A stretch of 64,000 nt of DNA. Origin: Siphonodentalium dalli. Its lineage: Eukaryota; Mollusca; Scaphopoda; Gadilida; Siphonodentaliidae. Under the pieces are notes generated by a model. That model did no database searches. It was not told the origin of the DNA and saw nothing but the letters and a program-made list of their open reading frames with translations. The position numbers and the translations under genes are program-made. Of this stretch, positions 10,951 to 26,507 are shown in pieces; positions within the stretch are counted from its first letter, which is position 1; each line of letters starts with the position of its first letter. Where the stretch lies: positions 192,932,816-192,996,815 of the forward strand of contig CP136066.1 of assembly GCA_032622095.1 (NCBI GenBank), in the 5' to 3' direction.

Positions 10951-12600
10951 GTGTTAACCCGATACTTTATGAGACCATATTCATGAATAAAGAATGCAGC
11001 TATAATAAATAATCGGAAATGGTTCTATATACACCAAACTGTATAATAAGTTTGTATATATTCGGGAAAACTTATAGATCCCGAGACTATGCTGTTGAAA
11101 ACAGGGGAACTGAGTCTTTATGAGTTGCTGCCGCATATCGAACGACCGTCCGAATTCAGTATAGATCGTGATATGGAGATAAATACAGTAACTGCATGTC
11201 ATCGATCATGATGCACGTGGAGTCCGGGACGAGAGGACAACATCCACATTGAAGGGATATATTACTAGAAATTTCAGATTAATAGTGTTGCCTGAAATAG
11301 CCCATGCCAGCTAAAACTATTCAAAAGACTTAAAATTGTTCAAAATTTGGAAAACAACGCTTCAAATAATACGATTCACAGCGGGTTTGCCATTTCGCCA
11401 AATTGTAAAAGGTGCATTCACATTTATCTGTGCATATACTCTTGTAGCATGGAATCCCTTGTACCAGGGAATCCCTATGGGAAGTTGTTCCACTGGTGAT
11501 ACAAAACGTCCTATCTTAAATTAGTTTATTTATCTGTGATACGTCCAGCATTAATTTGTAGGAAGCGTTTATGCTAGACGTTTACAACTTAATTTTATCA
11601 GTTGTAAAGTTGTGACATGAATGCTTCATGCAAATGCAATTTTGATTCATCAACGATAATTTTACCTATATTTAATATTGAGTATTGTTTCTCGCGTACA
11701 TCTATGTCCTTGGTGATCGAATTCAGGTGGTTATTGTGAAATTTTGAAATAAATTATGTGTCTTGAACCTATAGATAATCAGGGACAACACGAATAAATC
11801 AGTCTAAAAATAACTTCACTGTTACTAAAGATAGATTGTGTGAACTCGATGTGAGAGAAATCTCCCCTAAACGGGGGGGCACAATCTTGCAGATAATGAC
11901 TGTATTTTCTAAACAGCATTTCTGTTTGCACATCTTGATAGTTGCACGAAACATAGTGTTTGGTTAATTAACAGCATAATATACACAGACAGGTATATTA
12001 AGAAAGCCAAGAAATGAACAAAATGCAGAAATATATCAATGAAAATTGAAAAGGTGTCTAGTTAAACGCAATTCCCGTTAATGAAACTCGAGCTATCATG
12101 CGCATGCATGTACTGTTTCAGAAACCAGATAGACCGTGTTTCCCTGGCTTCGCATTTTAATACACTGATAAAAAATCACTCTAAATCACACATTCGGGTT
12201 TCTACAACCTCCACCCGCTTCGCGAATTACGTAAATCATTGCCCCCCCCCCTGATTACTATATATATATTAATTAATTAATAAATTAGTTTTGAGTGTGA
12301 TGGTATATGGCAAAAATTGCATAAATTAGGCTTTTATATAGACCCCATAAAATCGTCCCAAGTTCGTGAGTCAGAAAACTATTTGGGTTAATTTATCTAA
12401 TTTTTCTTAATTAATTTGGCAATATCTGGTGATAGAGGCATATCACGTATGGGGTCCTAGACTTCACAAACGTAATACTTTAGGGTACTGTAAGTACATA
12501 AATAATCTGGGTAAGCACAGAACGGAGTAAATAATATACCCTCGAACACTGACTGAAGGCGAACTTATGTTGGAGAATGAGAATAACAATAAATGAATAA
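10951..12600. other. AT-rich spacer, no gene recognised
   Basis: No coding frame or RNA gene seen. Contains C/G mononucleotide runs near 11871 and 12241 and an (AT)n/TTAATTAA-rich stretch at 12258-12285. Confidence 0.4.
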
Positions 12601-12607
12601 AGCAATA

Positions 12608-12800
12608 TAGCATCACCAAATTCACCCTCTGGCGACCTCATTCTGTACATACATTGATCAAATATGGAGAATTATGTTCAGACTGAGGTCCTCAGAGAGT
12701 GAATTTGGTTATGCTAGCCTGCTATGAGGGGTGGAATCAATAAATTAACCCTATGGGCATACCTTATTCTGCAAATATTGGGCACCTTATTTACAGGATT
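12608..12800. repeat. Foldback module of the GAATGAGGTCCCC family (diverged)
   Basis: AGCATCACCAAATTCACCCTCTGG-GACCTCATTCTG is followed by an inverted GACTGAGGTCC-CAGAG-GTGAATTTGG. It is the same palindromic module found inside every satellite monomer and in dispersed MITEs. It lies just outside the array. Confidence 0.6.
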
Positions 12801-14575
12801 GGCTGTAGCCTGATTTGTCCTCAATCTGTTTCATCTGGTAAATTTATGCCTTGATTTCACACGTTCGCTGCCACTAAATGTTTCTGTCGTCACTGCCACT
12901 ATGAGAGTATGTGTATGAGTTAACACGTAGTAGTGTCCATGCCAATTATCCCAACATATAAATCGATAGTGGCAATGACCCACCTATCCGAACGTTGCAG
13001 GCTATCATGCTAGCTGGGGGATTGTATATGATATAACCCATTGGCTTGAGGTACAACTCATTAAAGCCCCAGAACCTATTCGTGACATTAAATATTTTTG
13101 ATTTAAAAGTATGTGGTTTTGTGTGTAAAAATATGTGGGAAGACTATTATTATCCTATATAAGTGGTGTTGTGGGCGGGGAAATCTCACCGAGAGGCAAG
13201 ATATTTGAGCCAGACACATGGCTTGCCGAATGTCTGGCTCAAATATCATACCCGAAGGTGAGATTTCACCGCACTACACCATCCACCCATCCACAATTAT
13301 TGTTCTCCCTCTACATGATAATTACCGCCATTAATTACAGAATCTGACAAAATATTGATCGAATATATATGTATTCCCCGTGTGAAAGTACTCTATATAT
13401 CATAGATACATAGTTTGTGGAACATTGCCAGAAGAAAACACCGAAGCGATAAGAAAACAGCGCTTAGGGCTCACTCCTCCATGACAGTCTGTGATCAAAC
13501 AACACGCGGTATATCGAGGTAAAAAAATTTGTATCGCATGCGGAGTGAAATTGACAAGACGAATCCCATTCGAATGATGTGTGTAATATTTATAATGGAA
13601 CATTTAATTTGTTATTTAATGCTTTTGATGCATAATTTCATACTTAAAATGCTCAAGCGAGACAATTATAATTAAGTCATGCGCTCATGTGGTATACCTT
13701 ACTCGTACTTAAATTGGCGCAGTACCAGAATTCGCGCACACCCTTGGTGCGCGAATTGAAATACGTCGCGCATTTTAATCCGTTTTCAAGGCTATATATG
13801 TTCACCAATAAATGTGTCGTATGGCGAATGCGTAGGTTATATGTAATCATATGTTGATTGCATGACTTACTTATGGAGATAATGTGTCACTGATCTATGA
13901 ATGAGGTCGCCAGAGGTTGAATTTACTGATGCCATCTCAGATAGTGGGCTAGTCTCACGAAACTCACCTTCTGGGGACCTCATTCAGCCATTGAACACTA
14001 TAATCAGAATGATGTCCCCAGAGGCTGAATTTAGTGAGGCTAGCCAGCTAAACGCATCACGAAATTCATCATCTGGGGACCTAATTCTATTCATACATTG
14101 GAACACTATAATCAGAATGAGGCACCTATATGGTGAATTTAGTGAGGCGAGCCAGTAGCCAGATATGCGGGGTAGCAAACTAAATTCACCCTCTGGGGAC
14201 ATAATTCTGAAAATGTCAGGCACCTTATTTTGTGGTCTGATTAGGTACAACCACCAATTAGAAAAGGTGTAGTTTGAAATTCTATAGATAGCTCATACAT
14301 TTGTTCATCCCATTAACTATCCCTTATATAACTGTTTTAAGATGAATCTAAAACAAAAACTGGTTTTGGTTAGAGACTAAAAATATGGCATAGGTTCTCG
14401 GCAGGCCACAAAATAAGTTTGATGATCGCATTTGATGTATCGTGGTGTTATTTAGAGGTCGACATTATTTATGTTTATATTGTTTGTGTCCCTTTAAGGT
14501 ACTTTGCATTGTGTGTTTCAGCACTGATTACGACTGGGGACACCATTTTCTAAAAATAGGAACACACTGTTTAAC

Positions 14576-17500
14576 GACTGGGGACGTTCTCGTCAGCCTG
14601 AATTTTTCATATGTAAGGTCCTTGGATAATTGACTGTCATTTCTGGCAACAATTTATGCGCCCAAATATTTCTGTTCGGCCTGGAGCACCATTATCCGTC
14701 CTACTTAAATTTACCTCCAATTTTGTCAATAATTTAATATCTTACAATATACCAATTTAATTATCGGCAAAGTCAGGATAATTGTCTTTTTGGATCGGGA
14801 TAGATACCCTCTTTCCGAAACTATAACATGTTCTGGTGTATATTCCACCATTTTTAGGCCAGCGTGGCTTGCCGAGTGTCTGGCTCAAATATCATACCCG
14901 AAGGTGAGATTTCACCGCTGCACCCTTCCACAATTATTTTTCTCCATCCACATGACAATTACCGCCATTAATTACAGAATCTGACAAAATATTGATCGAA
15001 TATATATGTATTCCCCGTGTGAAAGTACTCTATATATCATAGATGCATAGTTTGTAGAACATTGCCAGAAGAAAACGCTGAAGCGATAAGAAAACACCGC
15101 TTTGGGCTCACTCCTCCATTACAGTCTTTGATCAAACAACACGCGGAATATCGAGGTCAATTTGTTTGTATCGCATGCGGAGTGAAATTGACAAGATGAA
15201 TCTCATTCTAATGATGTGTGTGATCTTTATAATGGTACATTTAATTTGTTATTTTATGCTTTTGATGTATAATTTCATAATTAAAATGCTCAAGCGAGAC
15301 AATTATAATTAAGTCATGTGCTCATTTGGTATACCTTACTCGTATTTAAATTGGCGCAGTACTAGATTCGCGCACCCCCTTGGTGCGCGAATTGAAATAC
15401 TGCGCGACTTTAAATCCGTTTTAAGGCTATATAGTTTACTAATATATGTGTCGTATGGTGAATGCGTAGGTTATATGTAATCATATGTTGATTACATGAC
15501 TTACTTATGAAGATAATGTGTCACTGATCTATGAATGAGGTCGCCAGAGGTTGAATTTACTGATGCCATCTCAGATAGTGGGCTAGTCTCACGAAACTCA
15601 CCTTCTTGGGACCTCATTCAGCCATTGAACACTATAATCAGAATGAGGTCCCCAGAGGCTGAATTTAGTGAGGCTAGCCAGTTAAACGCATCACGAAATT
15701 CATCATCTGGGGACCTAATTCTATTCATACATTGGAACACTATAATCAGAATGAGGCACCTATAGGGTGAATTTAGTGATGCTAGCCAGTAGCCAAAAAT
15801 GCGGGGTAGCAAACTAAATTCACCCTCTGGGGACATAATTCTGAAAATGTCAGGCACCTTATTTTGTGGTCTGATTAGGTACAACCACCAATTAGAAAAG
15901 GTGTAGTTTGAAATTCTATAGATAGCTCATACATTTGTTCATCCCATTAACTATCCCTTATATAACTGTTTTAAGATGAATCTAAAACAAAAACTGGTTT
16001 TGGTTAGAGACTAAAAATATGGCATAGGTTCTCGGCAGGCCACAAAATAAGTTTGATGATCGCATTTGATGTATCGTGGTGTTATTTAGAGGTCGACATT
16101 ATTTATGTTTATATTGTTTGTGTCCCTTTAAGGTACTTTGCATTGTGTGTTTCAGCACTGATTACGACTGGGGACACCATTTTCTAAAAATAGAAACACA
16201 CTGTTTAAGGACTGGGGACGTTCTCGTCAGCCTGAATTTTTCATATGTAAGGTCCTTGTAGTGTGTGTTTCAGCACTTATTACGACTGGGGACATAATTT
16301 TCTAAAAATAGATACACACACGTTAACGAATGGGGACGTTCTAGTCGGCCTGAATTTTTCATATTTAAGGTTCTTGGATAATTGACTGTCATTTCTGGCA
16401 ACAATTTATGCGCCCAAATATTTCTGTTCGGCTTGGAGCACCATTATCCGTCCTACTTAAATTTACCTCAAATTTTGTCAATAATTTAATATCTTACAAT
16501 ATACCAATTTAATTATCGGCAAAGTCAGGATAATTGTCTTTTTGGATCGGGATAGATACCCTCTTTCCGAAACTATAACATGTTCTGGTGTATATTCCAC
16601 CATTTTTAGGCCAGCGTGGCTTGCCAAGTGTCTGGCTCAAATAGCATACCCGAAGGTGAGATTTCACCGCTGCACCCTTCCACAATTATTGTTCTCCCTC
16701 CACATGACAATTACCGCCATTAATTACAGAATCTGACAAAATATTGATCGAATATATATGTATTCCCCGTGTGAAAGTACTCTATATATCATAGATGCAT
16801 AGTTTGTAGAATATTGCCAGAAGAAAACGCTGAAGCGATAAGAAAACACCGCTTTAGGCTCACTACTCCATTACAGTCTGTGATCAAACAACACGCGGAA
16901 TATCGAGGTCAATTTTTTTGTATCGCATGCGGAGTGAAATTGACAAGATGAATCTCATTCTAATGATGTGTGTGATCTTTATAATGGTACATTTAATTTG
17001 TTATTTTATGCTTTTGATGTATAATTTCATAATTAAAATGCTCAAGCGAGACAATTATAATTAAGTCATGTGCTCATTTGGTATACCTTACTAGTATTTA
17101 AATTGGCGCAGTACTAGATTCGCTCATCCCCTTGGTGCGCGAATTGAAATACTGCGCGAATTTAAATCCGTTTTAAGGCTATATAGTTTACTAATATATG
17201 TGTAGTATGGTAAATGCGTAGGTTATATGTAATCATATGTTGATTACATGACTTACTTATGAAGTTAATGTGTCACTGATCTATGAATGAGGTCGCCAGA
17301 GGTTGAATTTACTGATGCTATCTCACATAGTGGGCTAGTCTCACGAAACTCCCCTTCTGGGTGACCTCATTCAGCCATTGAACACTATAATCAGAATGAG
17401 GTCCCCAGAGGCTGAATATAGTGAGGCTAGCCAGCTAAAAGCATCACGAAATTCATCCTCTGGGGACCTCATTCTATTCATACATTGGAACACTATAATC

Positions 17501-20500
17501 AGAATGAGGCACCTATAGGGTGAATTTAGTGAGGCTAGCCAGTAGCCAGATATGCGGGGTAACAAACTAAATTCACCCTCTGGGGACATAATTCTGAAAA
17601 TGTCAGGCACCTTATTTTGAGGTCTGATTAGGTACAACCACCAATTAGAAAAGGTGTAGTTTGAATTTATATAGATAGCTCATACATTTGTTCATCCCAT
17701 TAACTATCCCTTATATGACTGTTTTAAGATGAATCTAAAACAAAAAATGGGTTTGGTTAGAGACTAAAAATATGGCATAGGTTCTCGGCAGGCCACAGAA
17801 TAAGTTTGATGATCGCATTTGATGTATCGTGGTGTTATTTAGAGGTCGACTTTATGTTTATATTGTTCGTGTCCCTTTAAGGTACTTTGCATTCTGTGTT
17901 TCAGCACTGATTACGACTGGGGACACCATTTTCTAAAAATAGAAACACACTGTTTAAGGACTGGGGACGTTCTCGTCAGCCTGAATTTTTCATATGTAAG
18001 GTCCTTGGATAATTGACTGTCATTTCTGGCAACAATTTATGCGCCCAAATATTTCTGTTCGGCCTGGAGCACCATTATCCGTCCTACTTAAATTTACCTC
18101 CAATTTTGTCAATAATTTAATATCTTACAATATACCAATTTAATTATCGGCAAAGTCAGGATAATTGTCTTTTTGGATCGGGATAGATACCCTCTTTCCG
18201 AAACTATAACATGTTCTGGTGTATATTCCACCATTTTTAGGCCAGCGTGGCTTGCCGAGTGTCTGGCTCAAATATCATACCCGAAGGTGAGATTTCACCG
18301 CTGCACCCTTCCACAATTATTTTTCTCCATCCACATGACAATTACCGCCATTAATTACAGAATCTGACAAAATATTGATCGAATATATATGTATTCCCCG
18401 TGTGAAAGTACTCTATATATCATAGATGCATAGTTTGTAGAACATTGCCAGAAGAAAACGCTGAAGCGATAAGAAAACACCGCTTTGGGCTCACTCCTCC
18501 ATTACAGTCTTTGATCAAACAACACGCGGAATATCGAGGTCAATTTGTTTGTATCGCATGCGGAGTGAAATTGACAAGATGAATCTCATTCTAATGATGT
18601 GTGTGATCTTTATAATGGTACATTTAATTTGTTATTTTATGCTTTTGATGTATAATTTCATAATTAAAATGCTCAAGCGAGACAATTATAATTAAGTCAT
18701 GTGCTCATTTGGTATACCTTACTCGTATTTAAATTGGCGCAGTACTAGATTCGCGCACCCCCTTGGTGCGCGAATTGAAATACTGCGCGACTTTAAATCC
18801 GTTTTAAGGCTATATAGTTTACTAATATATGTGTCGTATGGTGAATGCGTAGGTTATATGTAATCATATGTTGATTACATGACTTACTTATGAAGATAAT
18901 GTGTCACTGATCTATGAATGAGGTCGCCAGAGGTTGAATTTACTGATGCCATCTCAGATAGTGGGCTAGTCTCACGAAACTCACCTTCTTGGGACCTCAT
19001 TCAGCCATTGAACACTATAATCAGAATGAGGTCCCCAGAGGCTGAATTTAGTGAGGCTAGCCAGTTAAACGCATCACGAAATTCATCATCTGGGGACCTA
19101 ATTCTATTCATACATTGGAACACTATAATCAGAATGAGGCACCTATAGGGTGAATTTAGTGATGCTAGCCAGTAGCCAAAAATGCGGGGTAGCAAACTAA
19201 ATTCACCCTCTGGGGACATAATTCTGAAAATGTCAGGCACCTTATTTTGTGGTCTGATTAGGTACAACCACCAATTAGAAAAGGTGTAGTTTGAAATTCT
19301 ATAGATAGCTCATACATTTGTTCATCCCATTAACTATCCCTTATATAACTGTTTTAAGATGAATCTAAAACAAAAACTGGTTTTGGTTAGAGACTAAAAA
19401 TATGGCATAGGTTCTCGGCAGGCCACAAAATAAGTTTGATGATCGCATTTGATGTATCGTGGTGTTATTTAGAGGTCGACATTATTTATGTTTATATTGT
19501 TTGTGTCCCTTTAAGGTACTTTGCATTGTGTGTTTCAGCACTGATTACGACTGGGGACACCATTTTCTAAAAATAGAAACACACTGTTTAAGGACTGGGG
19601 ACGTTCTCGTCAGCCTGAATTTTTCATATGTAAGGTCCTTGTAGTGTGTGTTTCAGCACTTATTACGACTGGGGACATAATTTTCTAAAAATAGATACAC
19701 ACACGTTAACGAATGGGGACGTTCTAGTCGGCCTGAATTTTTCATATTTAAGGTTCTTGGATAATTGACTGTCATTTCTGGCAACAATTTATGCGCCCAA
19801 ATATTTCTGTTCGGCTTGGAGCACCATTATCCGTCCTACTTAAATTTACCTCAAATTTTGTCAATAATTTAATATCTTACAATATACCAATTTAATTATC
19901 GGCAAAGTCAGGATAATTGTCTTTTTGGATCGGGATAGATACCCTCTTTCCGAAACTATAACATGTTCTGGTGTATATTCCACCATTTTTAGGCCAGCGT
20001 GGCTTGCCAAGTGTCTGGCTCAAATAGCATACCCGAAGGTGAGATTTCACCGCTGCACCCTTCCACAATTATTGTTCTCCCTCCACATGACAATTACCGC
20101 CATTAATTACAGAATCTGACAAAATATTGATCGAATATATATGTATTCCCCGTGTGAAAGTACTCTATATATCATAGATGCATAGTTTGTAGAATATTGC
20201 CAGAAGAAAACGCTGAAGCGATAAGAAAACACCGCTTTAGGCTCACTACTCCATTACAGTCTGTGATCAAACAACACGCGGAATATCGAGGTCAATTTTT
20301 TTGTATCGCATGCGGAGTGAAATTGACAAGATGAATCTCATTCTAATGATGTGTGTGATCTTTATAATGGTACATTTAATTTGTTATTTTATGCTTTTGA
20401 TGTATAATTTCATAATTAAAATGCTCAAGCGAGACAATTATAATTAAGTCATGTGCTCATTTGGTATACCTTACTAGTATTTAAATTGGCGCAGTACTAG

Positions 20501-21345
20501 ATTCGCTCATCCCCTTGGTGCGCGAATTGAAATACTGCGCGAATTTAAATCCGTTTTAAGGCTATATAGTTTACTAATATATGTGTAGTATGGTAAATGC
20601 GTAGGTTATATGTAATCATATGTTGATTACATGACTTACTTATGAAGTTAATGTGTCACTGATCTATGAATGAGGTCGCCAGAGGTTGAATTTACTGATG
20701 CTATCTCACATAGTGGGCTAGTCTCACGAAACTCCCCTTCTGGGTGACCTCATTCAGCCATTGAACACTATAATCAGAATGAGGTCCCCAGAGGCTGAAT
20801 ATAGTGAGGCTAGCCAGCTAAAAGCATCACGAAATTCATCCTCTGGGGACCTCATTCTATTCATACATTGGAACACTATAATCAGAATGAGGCACCTATA
20901 GGGTGAATTTAGTGAGGCTAGCCAGTAGCCAGATATGCGGGGTAACAAACTAAATTCACCCTCTGGGGACATAATTCTGAAAATGTCAGGCACCTTATTT
21001 TGAGGTCTGATTAGGTACAACCACCAATTAGAAAAGGTGTAGTTTGAATTTATATAGATAGCTCATACATTTGTTCATCCCATTAACTATCCCTTATATG
21101 ACTGTTTTAAGATGAATCTAAAACAAAAAATGGGTTTGGTTAGAGACTAAAAATATGGCATAGGTTCTCGGCAGGCCACAGAATAAGTTTGATGATCGCA
21201 TTTGATGTATCGTGGTGTTATTTAGAGGTCGACTTTATGTTTATATTGTTCGTGTCCCTTTAAGGTACTTTGCATTCTGTGTTTCAGCACTGATTACGAC
21301 TGGGGACACCATTTTCTAAAAATAGAAACACACTGTTTAAGGACT
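14576..21345 (+). repeat. Higher-order repeat: 3,383-bp dimer present twice in tandem
   Basis: At a lag of 3,383 bp, the sequence 14576-17962 is repeated at 17959-21345 with no difference in any stretch I compared. Flanking mismatches set the limits: C at 14575 against G at 17958, and G at 17963 against A at 21346. Each copy contains one monomer with two 118-bp sub-repeats and one with a single copy. Other monomers in the array differ from one another at many sites, so this block is much younger or is an assembly duplication. Confidence 0.9.
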
Positions 21346-24300
21346 AGGGACGTTCTCGTCAGCCTGAATTTTTTTCATATTTAAGGTCCTTGTAGTGTGT
21401 GTTTCAGCACTTATTACGACTGGGGACATAATTTTCTAAAAATAGATACACACACGTTAACGAATGTGGACGTTCTAGTAGGCCCGAATTTTTCATATTT
21501 AAGGTTCTTGGATAATTGACTGTCATTTCTGGCAACATTTTATGCACCCAAATATTTCTGTTCGGCTTGGAGCACCATTATCCGTCCTACTTAAATTTAC
21601 CTCAAATTTTGTCAATAATTTAATATCTTACAATATACCAATTTAATTATCGGCAAAGTCAGGATAATTGTCTTTTTGGATCGTGATAGATACCCTCTTT
21701 CCGAAACTATAACATGTTCTGGTGTATATTCCACCATTTTTAGGCCAGTGTGGCTTGCCGAGTGTCTGGCTCAAATATCTAATCCGAAGGTGAGATTTCA
21801 CCGCTCCACCCTTCCACAATTATTTTGCTCCCTCCACATGACAATTACCGCCATTAGTTACAGAATCTGACAGAATATTGATCGAATATATATGTATTCC
21901 CCGTGGGAAAGTACTCTATATATCATAGATGCATAGTTTGTAGAACATTGCCAGAAGAAAACACCGAAGCGATAAGAAAACATCGGTTTGGGCTCACTCC
22001 TCCATGACAGTCTGTGACCAAACAACACGTGAATTATCGAGGTCAATATGTTTGTATCGCATGCGGAGTGAAATTGACAAGATGAATCTCATTCTAATGA
22101 TGTGTGTGATCTTTATAATGGTACATTTAATTTGATATTTAATGCTTTTGATGTATAATTTCATAAATAAAATGCTCAAGCGAGACAATTATAATTAAGT
22201 CATGTGCTCATTTGGTATACCTTAATCGTATTTAAATTGGCGCAGTACTAGATTCGCGCACCCCCTTTGTGCGCGAATTGAAATACTGCGCGAATTTAAA
22301 TCCGGTTTAAGGCTATATAGTTTACCAATATATGTGTAGTATGGTAAATGCGTAGGTTATATGTAATCATATGTTGATTACATGACTTACTTATGAAGTT
22401 AATGTGTCACTGATCTATGAATGAGGTCGCCAGAGGTTGAATTTACTGATGCTATCTCACATAGTGGGCTAGTCTCACGAAACTCACCTTCTGGGGACCT
22501 CATTCAGCCATTGAACACTATAATCAGAATGAGGTCACCCAGAGGCTGAATATAGTGAGGTTAGCCAGCTAAAAGCATCACGAAATTCATCCTCTGGGGA
22601 CCTCATTCTATTCATACATTGGAACACTATAATCAGAATGAGGCACCTATAGGGTGAATTTAGTGAGGCTAGCCAGTAGCCAGATATGCGGGGTAGCAAA
22701 CTAAATTCTTCCTCTGGGGACATAATTCTGAAAATGTCAGGCACCTTATTTTGAGGTCTGATTAGGTACAACCACCAATTAGAAAAGGTGTAGTTTGAAA
22801 TTATATAAATAGCTCATACATTTGTTCATCCCATTAACTACCCCTTATTTAACTGTTTTAAGATGAATCTAAAACAAAAACTGGTTTTGGTTAGAGACTA
22901 AATATATGGAATAGGTTCTCGGCAGGCCACAAAATAAGTTTGATGATCGCATTTGATGTATCGTGGTGTTATTTAGAGGTCGACTTTATGTTTATATCGT
23001 TTGTGTCCCTTTAAGGTACTTTGCATTGTGTGTTTCAGCACTGATTACGACTGGGGACACCATTTTCTAAAAATAGAAACACACTGTTTAAGGACTAGGG
23101 ACGTTCTCGTCAGCCTGAATTTTTTCATATTTAAGTTCCTTGCAGTGTGTGTTTCAGCACGTATTACGACTGGGGACATAATTTTCTAAAAATAGAAACA
23201 CACTGTTTAACGACCGGGGACGTTCTCGTCAGCCTGAATTTTTTCATATTTAAGGTTCTTGTAGTGTGTCTTTCAGCACTTATTACGACTGGGGACATAA
23301 TTTTCTAAAAATAGATACACACACGTTAACGAATGGGGACGTTCTAGTCGGCCCGAATTTTTCATATTTAAGGTTCTTGGATAATTGACTGTCATTTCTG
23401 GCAACATTTTATGCGCCCAAATATTTCTATTCGGCTTGGAGCACCATTATCCGTCCTACTTAAATTTACCTCAAATTTTGTCAATAATTTAATATCTTAC
23501 AATAACCAATTTAATTATCGGCAAAGTCAGGATAATTGTCTTTTTGAATCGCGATAGATACCCTCTTTCCGAAACTATAACATGTTCTGGTGTATATTCC
23601 ACCATTTTTAGGCCAGTGTGGCTTGCCGAGTGTCTGGCTCAAATATCAAATCCGAAGGTGAGATTTCACCGCTCCACCCTTCCACAATTATGTTTCTCCC
23701 TCCACATGACAATTACCGCCATTAGTTACAGAATCTGACAAAATATTGATCGAATATATATGTATTCCCCGTGGGAAAGTACTCTATATATCATAGATGC
23801 ATAGTTTGTAGAACATTGCCAGAAGAAAACACCGAAGCGATAAGAAAACATCGGTTTGGGCTCACTCCTCCATGACAGTCTGTGACCAAACAACACGTGG
23901 ATTATCGAGGTCAATTTTGTTGTATCGCATGCGGAGTGAAATTGACAAGATGAATCTCATTCTAATGATGTGTGTGATCTGTATAATGGTACATTTAATT
24001 TGATATTTAATGCTTTTGATGTATAATTTCATAAATAAAATGCTCAAGCGAGACAATTATAATTAAGTCATGTGCTCATTTGGTATACCTTAATCGTATT
24101 TAAATTGGCGCAGTACTAGATTCGCGCACCCCCTTTGTGCGCGAATTGAAATACTGCGCGAATTTAAATCCGTTTTAAGGCTATATAGTTTACCAATATA
24201 TGTGTAGTATGGTAAATGCGTAGGTTATATGTAATCATATGTTGATTACATGACTTACTTATGAAGTTAATGTGTCACTGATCTATGAATGAGGTCGCCA

Positions 24301-26507
24301 GAGGTTGAATTTACTGATGCTATCTCACATAGTGGGCTAGTCTCACGAAACTCACCTTCTGGGGACCTCATTCAGCCATTGAACACTATAATCAGAATGA
24401 GGTCCCCCAGAGGCTAAATATAGTGAGGTTAGCCAGCTAAAAGCATCACGAAATTCATCCTCTGGGGACCTCATTCTATTCATACATTGGAACACTATAA
24501 TCAGAATGAGGCACCTATAGGGTGAATTTAGTGAGGCTAGCCAGTAGCCAGATATGCGGTGTAGCAAACTAAATTCACCCTCTGGGGACATAATTCTGAA
24601 AATGTCAGGCACCTTATTTTGAGGTCTGATTAGGTACAACCACCAATTAGAAAAGGTGTAGTTTGAAATTATATAGATAGCTCATACATTTGTTCATCCC
24701 ATTAACTATCCCTTATTTAACTGTTTTAAGATGAATCTAAAACAAAAACTGGTTTTGGTTAGAGACTAAAAATATGGCATAGGTTCTCGGCAGGCCACAA
24801 AATAAGTTTGATGATCGCATTTGATGTATCGTGGTGTTATTTAGAGGTCGACTTTATGTTTATATCGTTTGTGTCCCTTTAAGGTACTTTGCATTGTGTG
24901 TTTCAGCACTGATTACGACTGGGGACACCATTTTCTAAAAATAGAAACACACTATTTAAGGACTAGGGACGTTCTCGTCAGCCTGAATATTTTCATATTT
25001 AAGTTCCTTGTAGTGTGTGTTTCAGCACGTATTACGACTGGGGACATAATTTTCTAAAAATAGATACACACACGTTAACGAATGGGGACGTTCTAGTCGG
25101 CCTGAATTTTTCATATTTAAGGTTCTTGGATAATTGACTGTCATTTCTGGCAACAGTTTATGCGCCCAAATATTTCTGTTCGGCTTGGAGCACCATTATC
25201 CGTCCTACTTAAATTTACCTCAAATTTTGTCAATAATTTAATATCTTACAATATACCAATTTAATTATCGGCAAAGTCAGGATAATTGTCTTTTTGAATC
25301 GCGATAGATACCATCTTTCCGAAACTATAACATGTTCTGGTGTATATTCCACCATTTTTAGGCCAGTGTGGCTTGCCGAGTGTCTGGCTCAAATATCATA
25401 CCCGAATTATTTTTCTCCCTCCACATGACAAATACCGCCATTAATTACAGAATCTGACAACATATTGATCGAATATATATGTATTCCCCGTGTGAAAGTA
25501 CTCTATATATCATAGATGCATAGTTTGTAGAACATTGCCAGAAGAAAACGCCGAAGCGATAAGAAAACATCGCTTTGGGCTCACTCCTCCACGACAGTCT
25601 GTGACCAAACAACACGCGCATTATCGAGGTCAATATGTTTGTATCGCATGCGGAGTGAAATTGACAAGACGAATCTCATTCTAATGATGTGTGTGATCTT
25701 TATAATGGTACATTTAATTTGTTATTTAATTCTTTGGTATATAATTTCATAATTAAAATGCTCAAGCGAGACAATTATAATTAAGTCATGTGCTCATTTG
25801 GTATACCTTACTCGTATTTAAATTGACGCAGTACTAGATTCGCGCACCCCCTTGGTGCGCGAATTTAAATACTGCGCGAATTTAAATCCGTTTTAAGGCT
25901 ATATACCAATATATGTGTAGTATGGTAAATGCGTAGGTTATATGTAATCATATGTTGATTACATGACTTACTTATGAAGATAATGTGTCACTGATCTATG
26001 AATGAGGTCGCCAGCTGTTGAATTTACTGATACTATCTCACATAGTGGGCTAGTCTCACGAAACTCACCTTCTGGGGACCTCATTCAGCCATTGAACACT
26101 ATAATCAGAATGAGGTCCCCAGAGGCTGAAATTAGTGAGGCTAGCCAGATATGCGGGGTAGCAAACTAAGTTCACCCTCTGGGGACATAATTCTGAAAAT
26201 GTCAGGCACCTTATTTTGTGGTCTGATTAGGTACAACCACCAATTAGAAAAGATGTAGTTTGAAATTCTATAGATAGCTCATACATTTGTTCATCCCATT
26301 AACTATATATCCCTTATATAACTGTTTTAAGATGAATCTAAAACAAAAACTGGTTTTGGTTAGAGACTAAAAATATGGCATAGGTTCTCGGCAGGCCACA
26401 AAATAAGTTTGATGATCGCATTTGATGTATCGTGGTGTTATTTAGAGGTCGACTTTATGTTTATATTGTTTGTGTCCCTTTAAGGTACTTTGCATTGTGT
26501 GTTTCAG

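Noticed and set aside
13901-25633. Recurring 60-95 codon frames on both strands inside the satellite
   Set aside because: They recur only because the monomers recur, overlap each other on opposite strands, lie in palindromes and lack consistent conservation of frame between monomers.
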